64,000 nucleotides of DNA, taken from the NCBI RefSeq assembly GCF_021295315.1, contig NZ_JAIMJA010000005.1:124001-188000 (forward strand), read 5' to 3'. A model generated the notes under the pieces. The model saw nothing but the letters and a program-made list of their open reading frames with translations, was not told where the DNA came from and did not search any database. This DNA is from Motilimonas cestriensis. Its GTDB lineage: Bacteria; Pseudomonadota; Gammaproteobacteria; Enterobacterales; CBDFNC01. A program made the position numbers and the translations under genes. Position 1 is the stretch's first letter. Every line of letters begins with the position of its first letter. Positions 8,212 to 18,250 of the stretch are shown in pieces.

Positions 8212-9933
8212 ATGCCTAAGCTTAGTATTCAGCGCCGCGATCCAGTAGACGCTAGCTTTTTACCTGATGAACTTCACCCCGTGCTAAAGCAGATTTATGC
8301 TAATCGGGGCATTAAAGATGCGAGTGAGTTGAACATGGCTGCGAGCGCCTTGTTTACGCCTAAGGACATTATGGGTATAGACAGAGCGTGCGAGCTTTTA
8401 TATCAGGCCATCAATGCTAAGCAGCGTATTATCATCGTGGGTGATTTTGATGCCGATGGTGCCACCAGTACGGCATTGTGTGTATTGGCATTAAAGATGT
8501 TGGGCTGTACTAACGTTGATTTCTTAGTGCCGAATCGTTTTGATTATGGCTATGGTTTAAGTCCTGAAACCGTGCAACTAGCCGCTGACATGGGCGCGGC
8601 CATGATTGTCACGGTTGATAATGGTATTTCCAGTATTCAAGGGGTGAGTGCAGCTAAAGCTCTGGGCTTACAAGTAGTGGTTACCGATCATCATTTACCG
8701 GGTTTAGAATTACCCAATGCCGATGCCATCGTCAACCCCAATCAACATGGCTGTGGCTTCCCGAGCAAAAATTTGGCTGGGGTTGGGGTCGCGTTTTACT
8801 TGATGCTGGCGCTGCGCCAGTACATCAGTCAGCGTGATGGTTTTCATGGTACACCGCCTAACTTGGCTTGCTTGTTAGATATTGTTGCCTTAGGCACGGT
8901 TGCGGACGTAGTGCCCCTTGACGCGAATAATCGTATTCTGGTTCATCAAGGTATTGGTCGCATTCGCGCAGGGCGCTGTCGTCCGGGTATTCAAGCGTTG
9001 ATTGAAGTGGCGGGTAAAAACCAGCAGCAGTTAGTGGCGTCAGATCTAGGATTTGCATTGGGACCACGTATTAACGCCGCAGGCCGTTTAGATGAGATGA
9101 GCTTAGGTGTGTCACTATTATTGTGTGATGATTTACCTCAAGCGCGCAGCCTAGCAGTTGAGCTAGACACGCTAAACCGAGAACGCCGCGAGATAGAAAC
9201 GGGCATGCAACAAGAAGCAATCAATAGCCTGCAAAAAATTGAGCTGGATGAGTCCGATATTCCAACGGCAATTTGCTTATATCAAGAAGACTGGCATCAA
9301 GGGGTGATCGGTTTAGTGGCATCGCGTATTAAAGAGCGCTACTATCGACCAACCCTTGCCTTTGCCAGTGCGGGTGAAGGAGAGATTAAAGGCTCGGCGC
9401 GTTCAATTCCCGGTATTCACATGCGTGATATGTTGGATCAGGTTGATACGCAAAACCCTGGCTTGATCCATAAATTTGGCGGCCATGCCATGGCGGCGGG
9501 ATTATCATTGCCCCTTGCTCATTTTGCGGACTTTAAAGCCAAACTTAATCAAGTTATCGATCAGCATATTAGTCCCTCGGTGCTACAAGGTAGCTTATTA
9601 AGTGATGGCCCACTGGCGCCACAGGCCTTCAATTTAGAATTGGCTCAATTACTTAAATTTGCCGGTCCTTGGGGGCAAGCTTTTCCAGAGCCTTTGTTTG
9701 ATGGCAAATTTAAGCTATTGCAGCAGCGGTTAGTGGGGCAAAAGCATTTAAAACTGGTGCTGGAGCCAGAAGCGGGTGGCGTGGCCATTGATGCTATTGC
9801 ATTTAATGTAGATCTAGCCCTTTGGCCTAACCCTATGGTGCGTTGGGCTGAAATAGCTTATCGCCTTGATATTAATGAGTTTCGTGGTAATCGCAGCGTG
9901 CAGTTGATGGTCGATTTAATCAATCCACTTTAA
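8212..9933 (+). CDS. recJ: Single-stranded-DNA-specific 5'-3' exonuclease RecJ
   Basis: It degrades single-stranded DNA 5' to 3' in RecF-pathway recombination, mismatch repair and base excision repair. The 573-aa protein has the DHH-family phosphoesterase motifs DFDADG (78-83), VTVDNG (about 134) and VTDHH (157-161), which bind Mn2+/Mg2+, and the DHHA1 motif GGHAMAAG at about 423-430, followed by the C-terminal OB-like domain. The length matches E. coli RecJ (577 aa). In E. coli prfB follows at once; here prfB is about 50 kb downstream and a glycosyltransferase gene begins 14 bp after the recJ stop instead. Confidence 0.96.
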   Translation: MPKLSIQRRDPVDASFLPDELHPVLKQIYANRGIKDASELNMAASALFTPKDIMGIDRACELLYQAINAKQRIIIVGDFDADGATSTALCVLALKMLGCTNVDFLVPNRFDYGYGLSPETVQLAADMGAAMIVTVDNGISSIQGVSAAKALGLQVVVTDHHLPGLELPNADAIVNPNQHGCGFPSKNLAGVGVAFYLMLALRQYISQRDGFHGTPPNLACLLDIVALGTVADVVPLDANNRILVHQGIGRIRAGRCRPGIQALIEVAGKNQQQLVASDLGFALGPRINAAGRLDEMSLGVSLLLCDDLPQARSLAVELDTLNRERREIETGMQQEAINSLQKIELDESDIPTAICLYQEDWHQGVIGLVASRIKERYYRPTLAFASAGEGEIKGSARSIPGIHMRDMLDQVDTQNPGLIHKFGGHAMAAGLSLPLAHFADFKAKLNQVIDQHISPSVLQGSLLSDGPLAPQAFNLELAQLLKFAGPWGQAFPEPLFDGKFKLLQQRLVGQKHLKLVLEPEAGGVAIDAIAFNVDLALWPNPMVRWAEIAYRLDINEFRGNRSVQLMVDLINPL

Positions 9934-9947
9934 GAGAGTAGTAACAG

Positions 9948-11177
9948 ATGCAACAAATTTTAGTGATTGGTTATGTTTGGCCTGAGCCAAATTCGTCAGC
10001 GGCTGGCAGCCACATGATGTCGCTGCTGCGTTTATTTAAACGTCAAGGCTGGCAAGTTACGTTTGCGAGTCCCGCGCAGCGCAGCGAACACATGGTTGAT
10101 TTAGCCGAAGAAGATATTGCCAGCGAAAGCATTGCCTTAAATTGCAGCTCGTTTGATGCGTTTATTAGTGAATTGCAACCTGACATGGTGATGTTTGACC
10201 GCTTTATGATGGAGGAGCAATTTGGCTGGCGGGTGGAAAAAAACTGCCCTAACGCGCTGCGCATTTTAGATACCGAAGATTTACAGTGCTTACGTAATGC
10301 ACGCCATGAAGCGGTGAAAAAGCAACGCGAGTTGATGCCGCAAGACCTACATTCCGATCTGGCTAAGCGTGAAATCGCGGCCATTTACCGCTGTGACTTG
10401 TCTTTGATTATCTCTAGTTATGAAATGACGCTATTGGCGGAGACGTTTAAGGTGCCCAGCGCACTACTGCATCATCTGCCGTTTATGATTGAGCCAAAAA
10501 CCACATCGCAACCTCGGCTTGGTTTTAACGAGCGCCAGCACTTTATTAGTATTGGCAACTTTCGGCATGCCCCTAACTGGGACGCGGTATTAGTGTTAAG
10601 CCAAATTTGGCCTGCGATTCGCAAGCAATGTCCAGATGCACAGCTGCATATTTATGGCTCTTACCCACCGCCAAAAGCCACCGCACTTAATAACCCGAAG
10701 GCGGGTTTTTTAGTAAAAGGCTGGGCCGATGATGCCTTTGCTGTGATGGCAAAAGCGCGAGTGTGCCTTGCACCGCTGCGTTTTGGCGCCGGTATTAAAG
10801 GTAAATTCATTGATGCTATGCAAATGGGCACGCCGAGTGTGACCACAGATATTGGCGCGGAAGGTATGACCAACGGCATGCCTTGGCCGGGTTTGATTGC
10901 CAATAACGATGATGAGTTGATAGCGGCTGCGGTCGCCTTATATCAAGATGAAGCGTTTTGGCAGCAAGCCCAAGATGCCTGCCAGCCATTACTTGAGCAA
11001 GTGTATGACGCTAGCGAGTTAGGTAAGAGGCTAATTGCGCGTATTAATGCACTACAAGCTAACTTGCCAGAGCACCGCTTAGCTAATTTTACTGGCGCGA
11101 TGTTGCGTCATCACAGTATGAAAAGTACACAATATATGTCGCAGTGGATTGAAGAGAAAAATAAGCCTAAACAGTAG
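9948..11177 (+). CDS. Glycosyltransferase, GT-B fold (GT4-like)
   Basis: Probably transfers a sugar from a nucleotide-sugar; acceptor unknown. The 409-aa protein has an N-terminal Rossmann half (LVIGYVWPEPNSSAAGSH) and a C-terminal GT4-type half with GAGIKGKFIDAMQ and GTPSVTTDIGAEG, where the Glu binds the donor sugar nucleotide. No signal or membrane segment. It starts 14 bp after recJ and shares its transcript, ending at a strong terminator at 11190-11216. No polysaccharide genes surround it, so the substrate cannot be deduced from context. The family assignment is firm, the role unknown. Confidence 0.8.
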   Translation: MQQILVIGYVWPEPNSSAAGSHMMSLLRLFKRQGWQVTFASPAQRSEHMVDLAEEDIASESIALNCSSFDAFISELQPDMVMFDRFMMEEQFGWRVEKNCPNALRILDTEDLQCLRNARHEAVKKQRELMPQDLHSDLAKREIAAIYRCDLSLIISSYEMTLLAETFKVPSALLHHLPFMIEPKTTSQPRLGFNERQHFISIGNFRHAPNWDAVLVLSQIWPAIRKQCPDAQLHIYGSYPPPKATALNNPKAGFLVKGWADDAFAVMAKARVCLAPLRFGAGIKGKFIDAMQMGTPSVTTDIGAEGMTNGMPWPGLIANNDDELIAAAVALYQDEAFWQQAQDACQPLLEQVYDASELGKRLIARINALQANLPEHRLANFTGAMLRHHSMKSTQYMSQWIEEKNKPKQ

Positions 11178-11189
11178 ATGAGTGATATA

Positions 11190-11216
11190 AAAATGCCGTC
11201 ACTAGGACGGCATTTT
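11190..11216. terminator. Bidirectional intrinsic terminator
   Basis: An 11-bp perfect stem (11190-11200 with 11206-11216) with a 5-nt loop is flanked by A-run and T-run, so it can work on both strands. It separates the recJ-glycosyltransferase unit from the convergent lipoprotein gene. Confidence 0.85.
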
Positions 11217-11235
11217 AATTGATGAAACAGTGGAA

Positions 11236-13833
11236 TTAGTTAGGCAATGACGTTGCTTGGCGGTTGTAAACCGGTGCCCAAGAAGGGTTGTTTTGTTCTT
11301 GCATCACCATACCGCGGTTGTTACGCCAGATGATATCGCTATCCGCTGCCAACGAGGAGCCTTTTTCTTTGGCTTTACTGATTACTTTACAAGTATCAAA
11401 GCTACCAGCGGGTACGTTAACCGTGTATTTACCTTGGTAAGTTTCACTGAACTCAAATTCTTTTTGGCTCAGTTCTTCAAAGGAGCTGTCAGGCGCTGCG
11501 TTATAAAGATCAACGATATTGAAGGTAGCAAAGCTGTAATCATTTGTCTGGTTTAGCTTCATTTTATCTTGGCCTACCAGTGCTATTGGTGCAACTTTTG
11601 CCGCTCCCCAGTTCGCAAACTCGCCTTGGCTATCTACACCTTCATGTCCGTAATAAACAGACCCTTTGCTGTAGTTTTCTTCGTAGCCCACACTTTTCCC
11701 ATCTAAAGTCTGGCCTGACCAAAGTGTTAGCTCAAGCTTTCCGGCTGTATCAGTTATCCATTGCGGAAGTCCGGTTACCTTGTTGTCATTGTGCGGCCAC
11801 GAAGCAGTCTGGCTAACGAGTTCGAATCTTTCGTTGTATTGCGTAACGCTAGTTTCATTCGTTTTTTGTTTCTGCGCTTTATAGGTAAATACGTCACCTA
11901 CTTTAAGTTGGTAGCCATTGTCAGGTAGGCTAGCTAAACAGCTGGCTAATGTTGTTGGGTGATAGTATTTATAATCAAATTGACTCAGGATCAGTTCTTG
12001 AGTGGCTTGATTAAATACATATTCCCCATCTACTTGATCTGGAATGATTTTCCAAATATTACGAACATAGCCTTCGACAACGGCAAAATAGGCTTTATGA
12101 TCTTCAGAGCTGAAATTGTTCCACGTGAGATCATCGCGACTGGCGATGGTACCCGGCAGGGTTAGTTCACGTAAGGCTTGGCCGTAAACCGTAATATCTC
12201 GCCATGTGCCAGAGCCTACTTTAGTTAAAATGCCATCACTCCAGTTGGTTTTGTAGAAGTTGAGTTTGCCACCTTTTACCATCTCCACCAAGATACCGCC
12301 ATTTGAGGTGCCCATCATAGGGAACAGATTACTGTTATCCTTAGATCCATCACGGTTAGCTTCGGTCTCAACCATAAAGCTATCTAATTTTTCGGCCCAC
12401 ACGCCTTGGGATTCAACCCCATTACACATACCATTAAGTGCGGTTTTTCTATTTTCATCACACCAGTCACCGGCATTAAAGCCAAAATAACTCGTTAAGG
12501 TTTTCTCTGATTTAAGTTGGTAAGCCATGGTGTTAGATGGGAACGTTTTGTCTTTTGGTAACACTTTAGCCCACGCGCCATTACCACTGACCTTACTCAT
12601 CACCGTTGCTATATTGAGTTCACTAATATCAACCTGCTTAGCAGACACTTTCTCATTCAACGCTGGCGTCTTGGTAACAAGTTCAATTGAGCCATCTTCA
12701 TTAATGGTAACACTGACAATGGTGTCATCCTCTGCAACCCAACCGTCAGCGGTTAACATACGTTGTAGGTTAGCTTCATCCTGCGCTTTTTGGTTCAGCT
12801 CAAAGCCATCCATAGCGTCATTAAGGTTGTATTCCATCTGTATTACGGTGCCATTCGCTTCCAGTTTTAACTTACCATAGTCCAGCTCTACGGCTTGATT
12901 AGGGTGTTTTTCACCCGAGAACCAATGAATACCCTCATTTTTGATCAGCTCGCCTAAGTTAGCGGCGGTAGCCACTTTTGCAGCTTCATTTTCTTTAACT
13001 TTATCACCAACATTATCGTCGTTAAGGTCGATGTGCTCGTCATCTATTTCTTTGGCAAGACTATCACTGTCAAAGTCTTCGTCGCTGTCTTCAGCCATTT
13101 CAACTTTTTGCACTATGTTTTTTAGTGCTTTATTCACTTCTTCGATGATCAGAGAAGTTAGCTTTTCTACCGATATTTGATTGTCTTGCGCGACTTGTTT
13201 TAGCGTATCGGTGTTATTTGCGATAACCTTGGCCGTTACCTGGGCAATGCGGTGTAAGCTGGCGAATTCTGCTTTGTCTTGTGCACTTAATTCTGTGGAC
13301 TCTTTGCCTTCAATATAGTCCTTGGTTATATCTTGAGTTGTACCTAGCTTTTCTTTAACGGCTTCTTGAGCCACTTTTAGTGAACTACCTTTATCTATTT
13401 CATTTTGTATTAATGTACTGATTGGGCTGATAAAATCAGAGCCAGCAGGTGCCGTTAATTTATAGCTTTTCGCTAATTTAACGTTTGGGTTATCTTTGTC
13501 GATGGTCACGTCTTTGATGATTTCGACGACTATGCCAGCTGAATCAATTTGCGCTTGAGTGACGCCTTCAATCGTAAACTCACCATTGTTGCCAGTTGTC
13601 GCTGAAGGCTCACCGGCATCACATTCTTTATTGTTATTTAAGTCTAAACAGGCATTAGCCCCAATTAAGTAACCGTCAGCGGCTTTTGCTGTTAGGCTGG
13701 TTGTTACTGGTGCGGGCGTTACTTCAGGGCTTGGGGCAGGAGTGGGGTCTACAACGCTTGAGCTACCTGATCCGCCACATGCTGCCAGTGATGCGCAGAC
13801 CAAGGTTGCGACTATTGAGCGTTTAAAATTCAT
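11236..13833 (-). CDS. Large surface-type lipoprotein of unknown function
   Basis: Not recognised as a named family. The 865-aa protein has a lipoprotein signal peptide with lipobox LAAC and then Gly/Ser-rich and Pro-rich linkers (DPTPAPSPEVTPAP). A small domain with a calcium-loop-like DLNNNKECDAGEP segment follows, a short carboxypeptidase-regulatory-like fold often found in proteobacterial surface lipoproteins. Then come an acidic helical region (about 190-290) and a large Trp/Tyr-rich beta-type C-terminal region. I chose ATG 13833 because it gives the lipobox and has a GGAG site; an in-frame extension to 13974 lacks both. Isolated gene, convergent to the recJ operon. Confidence 0.75.
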   Translation of the reverse strand: MNFKRSIVATLVCASLAACGGSGSSSVVDPTPAPSPEVTPAPVTTSLTAKAADGYLIGANACLDLNNNKECDAGEPSATTGNNGEFTIEGVTQAQIDSAGIVVEIIKDVTIDKDNPNVKLAKSYKLTAPAGSDFISPISTLIQNEIDKGSSLKVAQEAVKEKLGTTQDITKDYIEGKESTELSAQDKAEFASLHRIAQVTAKVIANNTDTLKQVAQDNQISVEKLTSLIIEEVNKALKNIVQKVEMAEDSDEDFDSDSLAKEIDDEHIDLNDDNVGDKVKENEAAKVATAANLGELIKNEGIHWFSGEKHPNQAVELDYGKLKLEANGTVIQMEYNLNDAMDGFELNQKAQDEANLQRMLTADGWVAEDDTIVSVTINEDGSIELVTKTPALNEKVSAKQVDISELNIATVMSKVSGNGAWAKVLPKDKTFPSNTMAYQLKSEKTLTSYFGFNAGDWCDENRKTALNGMCNGVESQGVWAEKLDSFMVETEANRDGSKDNSNLFPMMGTSNGGILVEMVKGGKLNFYKTNWSDGILTKVGSGTWRDITVYGQALRELTLPGTIASRDDLTWNNFSSEDHKAYFAVVEGYVRNIWKIIPDQVDGEYVFNQATQELILSQFDYKYYHPTTLASCLASLPDNGYQLKVGDVFTYKAQKQKTNETSVTQYNERFELVSQTASWPHNDNKVTGLPQWITDTAGKLELTLWSGQTLDGKSVGYEENYSKGSVYYGHEGVDSQGEFANWGAAKVAPIALVGQDKMKLNQTNDYSFATFNIVDLYNAAPDSSFEELSQKEFEFSETYQGKYTVNVPAGSFDTCKVISKAKEKGSSLAADSDIIWRNNRGMVMQEQNNPSWAPVYNRQATSLPN

Positions 13834-14095
13834 GCTTGTTCTCCAAAAAAATAAATCAATTAATAGTAAACTTCTAATCATATTATTCCCGATTAAGGCA
13901 TTAAATCTAACGCTTAAGTAGTAGGTTAAGAGCTTGGTCACATTGTTTATTTGATTACTATGAATTTTGTTCACAAGTTGCTCTCTTATCTATATAAGCC
14001 CACCGCTCACTGGCGATGTTCTGAACAATATCAGCTTTAACTGATGGGCTAGATAACCTACACTTGGAATATTATTGTGCTGAAGTTGTTAATGA

Positions 14096-14434
14096 ATGAG
14101 CCAAAATCAAGTGTTGCCAGATGAAAAAAAACTAACGGTTTTATGCCGCGTAGAGCCTGGTTGTTTAGGGCCTGATGGAAAAAATTATATCGAGGAGTTT
14201 TGCCGCTTTGCTGAGCAAGCGTTTACGGAAATAGACCGTGACTTTGTCCATTGGTTAATCGTGCCACGTTACGATAAATCCTTGCCAGAGACTCAGTATC
14301 AACTTGCAACCAAGAATTTAACCTATCAACAAGCGTGTAAATACCTATCATTATTTGGTAAAGAATTAGATGAATTTGAAAGCCATCTTAATGAAAAACT
14401 CGCCGAGTTAATTGATCAACACTTAGGTAGATAA
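14096..14434 (+). CDS. Conserved-looking small cytoplasmic protein, function unknown
   Basis: 112 aa, not recognised. It has a LTVLCRVEPGCLGPDGKNYIE N-terminal stretch with two Cys residues, then a mixed alpha/beta region containing DFVHWLIVPRYDKSLPET, and a charged helical C-terminus. No signal or membrane segment. The composition and codon use look like a real gene rather than a shadow, and it lies alone in a divergent region opposite the large lipoprotein. No strong Shine-Dalgarno precedes ATG 14096. Confidence 0.65.
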   Translation: MSQNQVLPDEKKLTVLCRVEPGCLGPDGKNYIEEFCRFAEQAFTEIDRDFVHWLIVPRYDKSLPETQYQLATKNLTYQQACKYLSLFGKELDEFESHLNEKLAELIDQHLGR

Positions 14435-14446
14435 GTTAAGGCTTTG

Positions 14447-15073
14447 TCATTCTTCAAGCAGTAATTTTACCCCTAAAAGGAGTAACACTGTGCCCGTTAT
14501 TCCTTCCATCCAAGCTAAAAAAGCCCGGCTTTGTAGTAAGTTTTTTGCCTTATTGAGTGTGCTAGCTAAGCCACATTGCCAAATCATTGCGATAATGAAA
14601 TGAATGCCTGCCATCAGCAATGATTGCAACAATGGTGAGTATTCAGGATTAATAAATTGGGGTAGAAACGCTAAATAGAAAATACCGGTTTTTGGGTTTA
14701 ATACATTTGATAAAAAGCCTTCACGGAAAGCTTTTTGGTGTTTTAAAGGCGTCTTTACTTGTTGCAAATGAATTGTATTTTTTTGACCTTGTAACAGCGA
14801 CTTAAAGCTACTGAGGCCGAGCCAAATTAAATAGGCGGCACCAGCCCACTTGATGAGCTGAAATAACTCTGCTGATTGCATTAATATGGCCGAAATCCCG
14901 ATAGCTGAAAAGGTAGCATGGACAAATAAACCGAAGCATATTCCTAGACTTGTCATGTATCCCGCGGTTACCCCTGCGCGACTGGTATTACGTATGACAA
15001 GTGCCGTGTCTAACCCCGGAGTTAGGGTCAATATTGTTATTGCAAGCAAAAAAGCTTCTAGGTTGATAATCAT
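14447..15073 (-). CDS. LysE/RhtB family amino acid exporter
   Basis: An inner-membrane exporter of amino acids or related metabolites. The 208-aa protein has about six hydrophobic segments and the RhtB signature ILTLTPGLDTALVIRNTSRAG near the N-terminus plus GFLSNVLNPKTGIFYLAFLPQF in the middle. The start is 18 bp downstream of the stop of the PBP-like gene, so the two may be cotranscribed, although the Shine-Dalgarno is weak. The specific substrate cannot be told from sequence. Confidence 0.87.
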   Translation of the reverse strand: MIINLEAFLLAITILTLTPGLDTALVIRNTSRAGVTAGYMTSLGICFGLFVHATFSAIGISAILMQSAELFQLIKWAGAAYLIWLGLSSFKSLLQGQKNTIHLQQVKTPLKHQKAFREGFLSNVLNPKTGIFYLAFLPQFINPEYSPLLQSLLMAGIHFIIAMIWQCGLASTLNKAKNLLQSRAFLAWMEGITGTVLLLLGVKLLLEE

Positions 15074-15091
15074 ATGTTATTCAAATTTGGG

Positions 15092-18000
15092 TTAATGACA
15101 GTAATGTGCGCCCTTTGCGATGGACTTGTCAAGATAGGGCATGAGCATAGGGACCATACCTTTTAGCACCTGTACTGGCAACGCTGATGTAAAGGTAAAG
15201 TTATCAGATGCACTGCCCGGCACATAAGCCGTTAAGGTGCCAAAGAAATCATCACCAATATAAAATACTAAAGTCGCTGTGCGGTTACGTGCTATAGAGC
15301 TGGTGACTTGTCCACCTCGACCAAAGGTTTCAATACGGTTATCACCGGTGCCGGTTTTGGCGCCAACTTGTAACAATGAGCCGTCTGCTTGCTTAAACAT
15401 TCCTGCTAAGCGCCTTGCGGTGCCAGCATTGACTACTTCTGCCAATGCACTTTTTAGCGCATGTGCCACTTCAGCTCGCATTACGCGCTCACCAGTAATG
15501 GGTTTGGGTTGATAGTGGCTCTGATAGGGTGTGTTATCAGCAAAAGCTAATCGCTCAATTCTTTGAGCTGGAAATTTTATTCCGCCATTTTGAATAATGC
15601 CAAGCAGTGTTGCAAGGGCAACAGGGCGGTCGCCCGAGCTGCCGAGCGCGGTTGCCAGCGAAGGCACCAAGTGGTCAAAGGGGTAGCCCACTTTTGCCCA
15701 GCGTTGATGAATATCTAAAAAAGCTTCTACTTCGAGCATGGTTCGTATGCGTGAGTCTCGAGCGGTGCGATGGCGGGTTTTAAATAACCAGCCATACACC
15801 TCTTGACGTTGAACTTGGCTCGCCGCTATGGCATCGGATAAGGTCACATTATCGGTTTGCATTAAATACCCCAAAAGCCAAAGTTCAAGTGGGTGTACTC
15901 TGGCGATATAGCCTTGATCGGGAAGTGAGTATTGGCCGGGCGCATAGCGTTTATACAATTGCACTAGGGTTTTATTATCGAGCTCTTTATAAGGTAGGCG
16001 TTGAAGAATAAAAGCATTAAATTCACCTTGACTGGCATGGGGTAAAATATAGCGATGTACTGCCGCTAACCTTGCTGGTGTTTGCTTTAAACCATTAAGA
16101 AAAATATCAAACTGTTCGGCATCTGTTTTACCGGTATATTTTTGCCAAAACCGACGTAAGAAGGTCTTGCCTTCTCGGTCGGCAAAGCGCGACAAATACT
16201 CTTGTCGCTGTGGGTTTTTATCATCTTCCAATAAGCGGGTGCGGTTTTCATCTTTGTAGGTGCTATAGCGCACAATATCACGCATCAAACGTACAAAAGG
16301 CAAGTTCAATGACTCACGTAGCGAGTCAATCATGGTCGCATGGCGCTGGTTATCTTTGGCGCTGAAATTGTTAAAGCTATGCATGCCGCCACCGGTGAAA
16401 AAGCGTTCATTGGGGTTGGCTGAGTATTTTCGATTGAGCGCGGCATGAAGCATTTTTGCTAGATCACGGTCTTTGGCTTTGCTGAGGTAATCAACAGCCC
16501 AGCGACTGAGTACATCTTGTTTCGGTACGTTAACTTTACGTAAACTGGCGCTGTCAACGTCAGCATAGGTTTCATATAGCTCTGCGATGATCTCCAAGTA
16601 GGTGGTCAGCACACGTATTTTAGCGGTAGAGCCTAACTCTAGCTTACTGCCTTCGTTTATATCAAAGGGCTGGTTAGTATTATCTGTTTGCACGCGCACC
16701 TTAAAGCCTTGCTCTGACTGCTGCATTAAGGTGAAGCTGTAATTCACGTCAGCGGTTTTCTCTGGGGCCAGAAGTCGATTGCCTAATAGACCAATTTTCT
16801 CGGCAAATTCAGGGTTCGCTAGCTGAGCCAGATAGCTTGATACGTCGCGCTGCAAGGGAATGTTTAAGCTAGTATCTGCGATCAAATCCATGCGGTCTAA
16901 ATCATAAAATTGACTCCCTAGCATCTGACTTAAACGTGTTCGGGTTAGCTGTAAGCCTTTGCTGTTTTCTACCCGTAATAAGGCCGGATTTTTTTTAAAA
17001 TCTCGATAGTTTACCTTGGCTTCCAAGGCGGCGGCCATTAACTGCCCAGAGATCATGCCTTGTTGCATGAAAATGCGTAAATAACTGTCTGTTAGCCTCG
17101 CTAAATCGTCTCGACCGGAGGCGAGATAATAAGAGGGGCGACGGTGGGCAATCATCAAAGAAACGATTTGGCGCAGCGCTAGGCCTATGTCTTTCAAGGT
17201 GTCATTTTGATTTTTACTTGGGTCTAATAAACGATTGACTTCAGCAACATCGGCGCCAAACCAGACCCATAGGCCATCGCCAATACCGTGAACCTCACCG
17301 TATCCCGGTGCGGCAGATAGTGGCACCGAATTTAAGTATGCCCATACCACTAACTTTCGCGCTTCGATGGTATTAGGGCCTAATCGGTAAGAACGCACGC
17401 TGGCAGACACCATTTGCCTGATTTTTTCAGCGGGAGAGTCAGTTAAGCCATCTTCAGAGTGGCGATATTTTTCTACTTGGGTCGCGAGAGTGCTGCCCCC
17501 AGCAGACTGACCCGGCAACCCCAATGCTTTGGTGACTTGGGTAAACGCTGCCATGGCAAATCGTGGCCAATCAACAGCCGGATTTGCGAGTGGATTTTCG
17601 TTACTAAGCAAGTGCTTATTTTCAATGAAGAGTAACGACTTAATAACCAAAGGCGGCACTTGGTCAAAATTTGGATAGTAATGATAAGGGTAGTTATAGC
17701 GATAAAACGGCGCGCCGCTACAATCTTGCAGCGTAAGTCCTGTCTGCACTTTCTCGGTATAGGGAAGGAATAAACCTTGCTTGGCATATTGTAAAAGTGA
17801 AGGACTAAAATGCGCTTGTTGAGTAACCTCAAAACCGCGCGCTAATAGCGTTGATTGCATCGCTGGCAATTTTACGTAGCCTAAGCGTTGATCAAAAGGC
17901 CCTTGATTGGGAAAAACGATACTGTCACTTGGTCCTGCTTTTACCTCAAAAGTTAATGTTTTGGCATAGTTTGAAATGAATTCAGATTGAAAGCGTGATG

Positions 18001-18169
18001 TTTGTGTTTCGTAAATAACCACTGCGACGACTAACAATACCAAGAAAATAAAAAGTAACTTGATGATTTGGCTGATTGAATATTGTGATTGAACGGGAAT
18101 GGATGCCTGTTCGGCATCGGCTTGTGTGTTGTCCATGGAATCCACAGAGTGTATATCCCTTGCTAGCAT
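15092..18169 (-). CDS. Class A penicillin-binding-protein-like, divergent GT51 and transpeptidase
   Basis: A membrane-anchored peptidoglycan synthase family protein of about 1025 aa with a cytoplasmic N-terminus and one membrane segment (about 35-55). The GT51-type region keeps the first catalytic Glu in LLFIENKHLL (about 180) and GGSTLATQ (about 225) in place of GGSTITQQ. The motif-3 Glu appears to be Gln (EKIRQMV). The transpeptidase region has all three penicillin-binding motifs: STAK (about 514), SLN (about 620) and KTG (about 938). This is longer and more divergent than E. coli PBP1a/1b/1c. Start uncertain: ATG 18169, or GTG/ATG codons 8-11 codons later. Upstream of the LysE gene. Confidence 0.8.
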   Translation of the reverse strand: MLARDIHSVDSMDNTQADAEQASIPVQSQYSISQIIKLLFIFLVLLVVAVVIYETQTSRFQSEFISNYAKTLTFEVKAGPSDSIVFPNQGPFDQRLGYVKLPAMQSTLLARGFEVTQQAHFSPSLLQYAKQGLFLPYTEKVQTGLTLQDCSGAPFYRYNYPYHYYPNFDQVPPLVIKSLLFIENKHLLSNENPLANPAVDWPRFAMAAFTQVTKALGLPGQSAGGSTLATQVEKYRHSEDGLTDSPAEKIRQMVSASVRSYRLGPNTIEARKLVVWAYLNSVPLSAAPGYGEVHGIGDGLWVWFGADVAEVNRLLDPSKNQNDTLKDIGLALRQIVSLMIAHRRPSYYLASGRDDLARLTDSYLRIFMQQGMISGQLMAAALEAKVNYRDFKKNPALLRVENSKGLQLTRTRLSQMLGSQFYDLDRMDLIADTSLNIPLQRDVSSYLAQLANPEFAEKIGLLGNRLLAPEKTADVNYSFTLMQQSEQGFKVRVQTDNTNQPFDINEGSKLELGSTAKIRVLTTYLEIIAELYETYADVDSASLRKVNVPKQDVLSRWAVDYLSKAKDRDLAKMLHAALNRKYSANPNERFFTGGGMHSFNNFSAKDNQRHATMIDSLRESLNLPFVRLMRDIVRYSTYKDENRTRLLEDDKNPQRQEYLSRFADREGKTFLRRFWQKYTGKTDAEQFDIFLNGLKQTPARLAAVHRYILPHASQGEFNAFILQRLPYKELDNKTLVQLYKRYAPGQYSLPDQGYIARVHPLELWLLGYLMQTDNVTLSDAIAASQVQRQEVYGWLFKTRHRTARDSRIRTMLEVEAFLDIHQRWAKVGYPFDHLVPSLATALGSSGDRPVALATLLGIIQNGGIKFPAQRIERLAFADNTPYQSHYQPKPITGERVMRAEVAHALKSALAEVVNAGTARRLAGMFKQADGSLLQVGAKTGTGDNRIETFGRGGQVTSSIARNRTATLVFYIGDDFFGTLTAYVPGSASDNFTFTSALPVQVLKGMVPMLMPYLDKSIAKGAHYCH

Positions 18170-18250
18170 CAAAGATAAAGTTAGGTTTTAGAGATGCTAT
18201 TTAGCTAAGCATGCTCGATTACACAGTATGTTAGCAGTTGGCATGGCGCA

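Noticed and set aside
11257-13180. Several plus-strand frames of 68-117 codons inside the large lipoprotein gene
   Set aside because: They are antisense shadows of the minus-strand gene, without ribosome sites.
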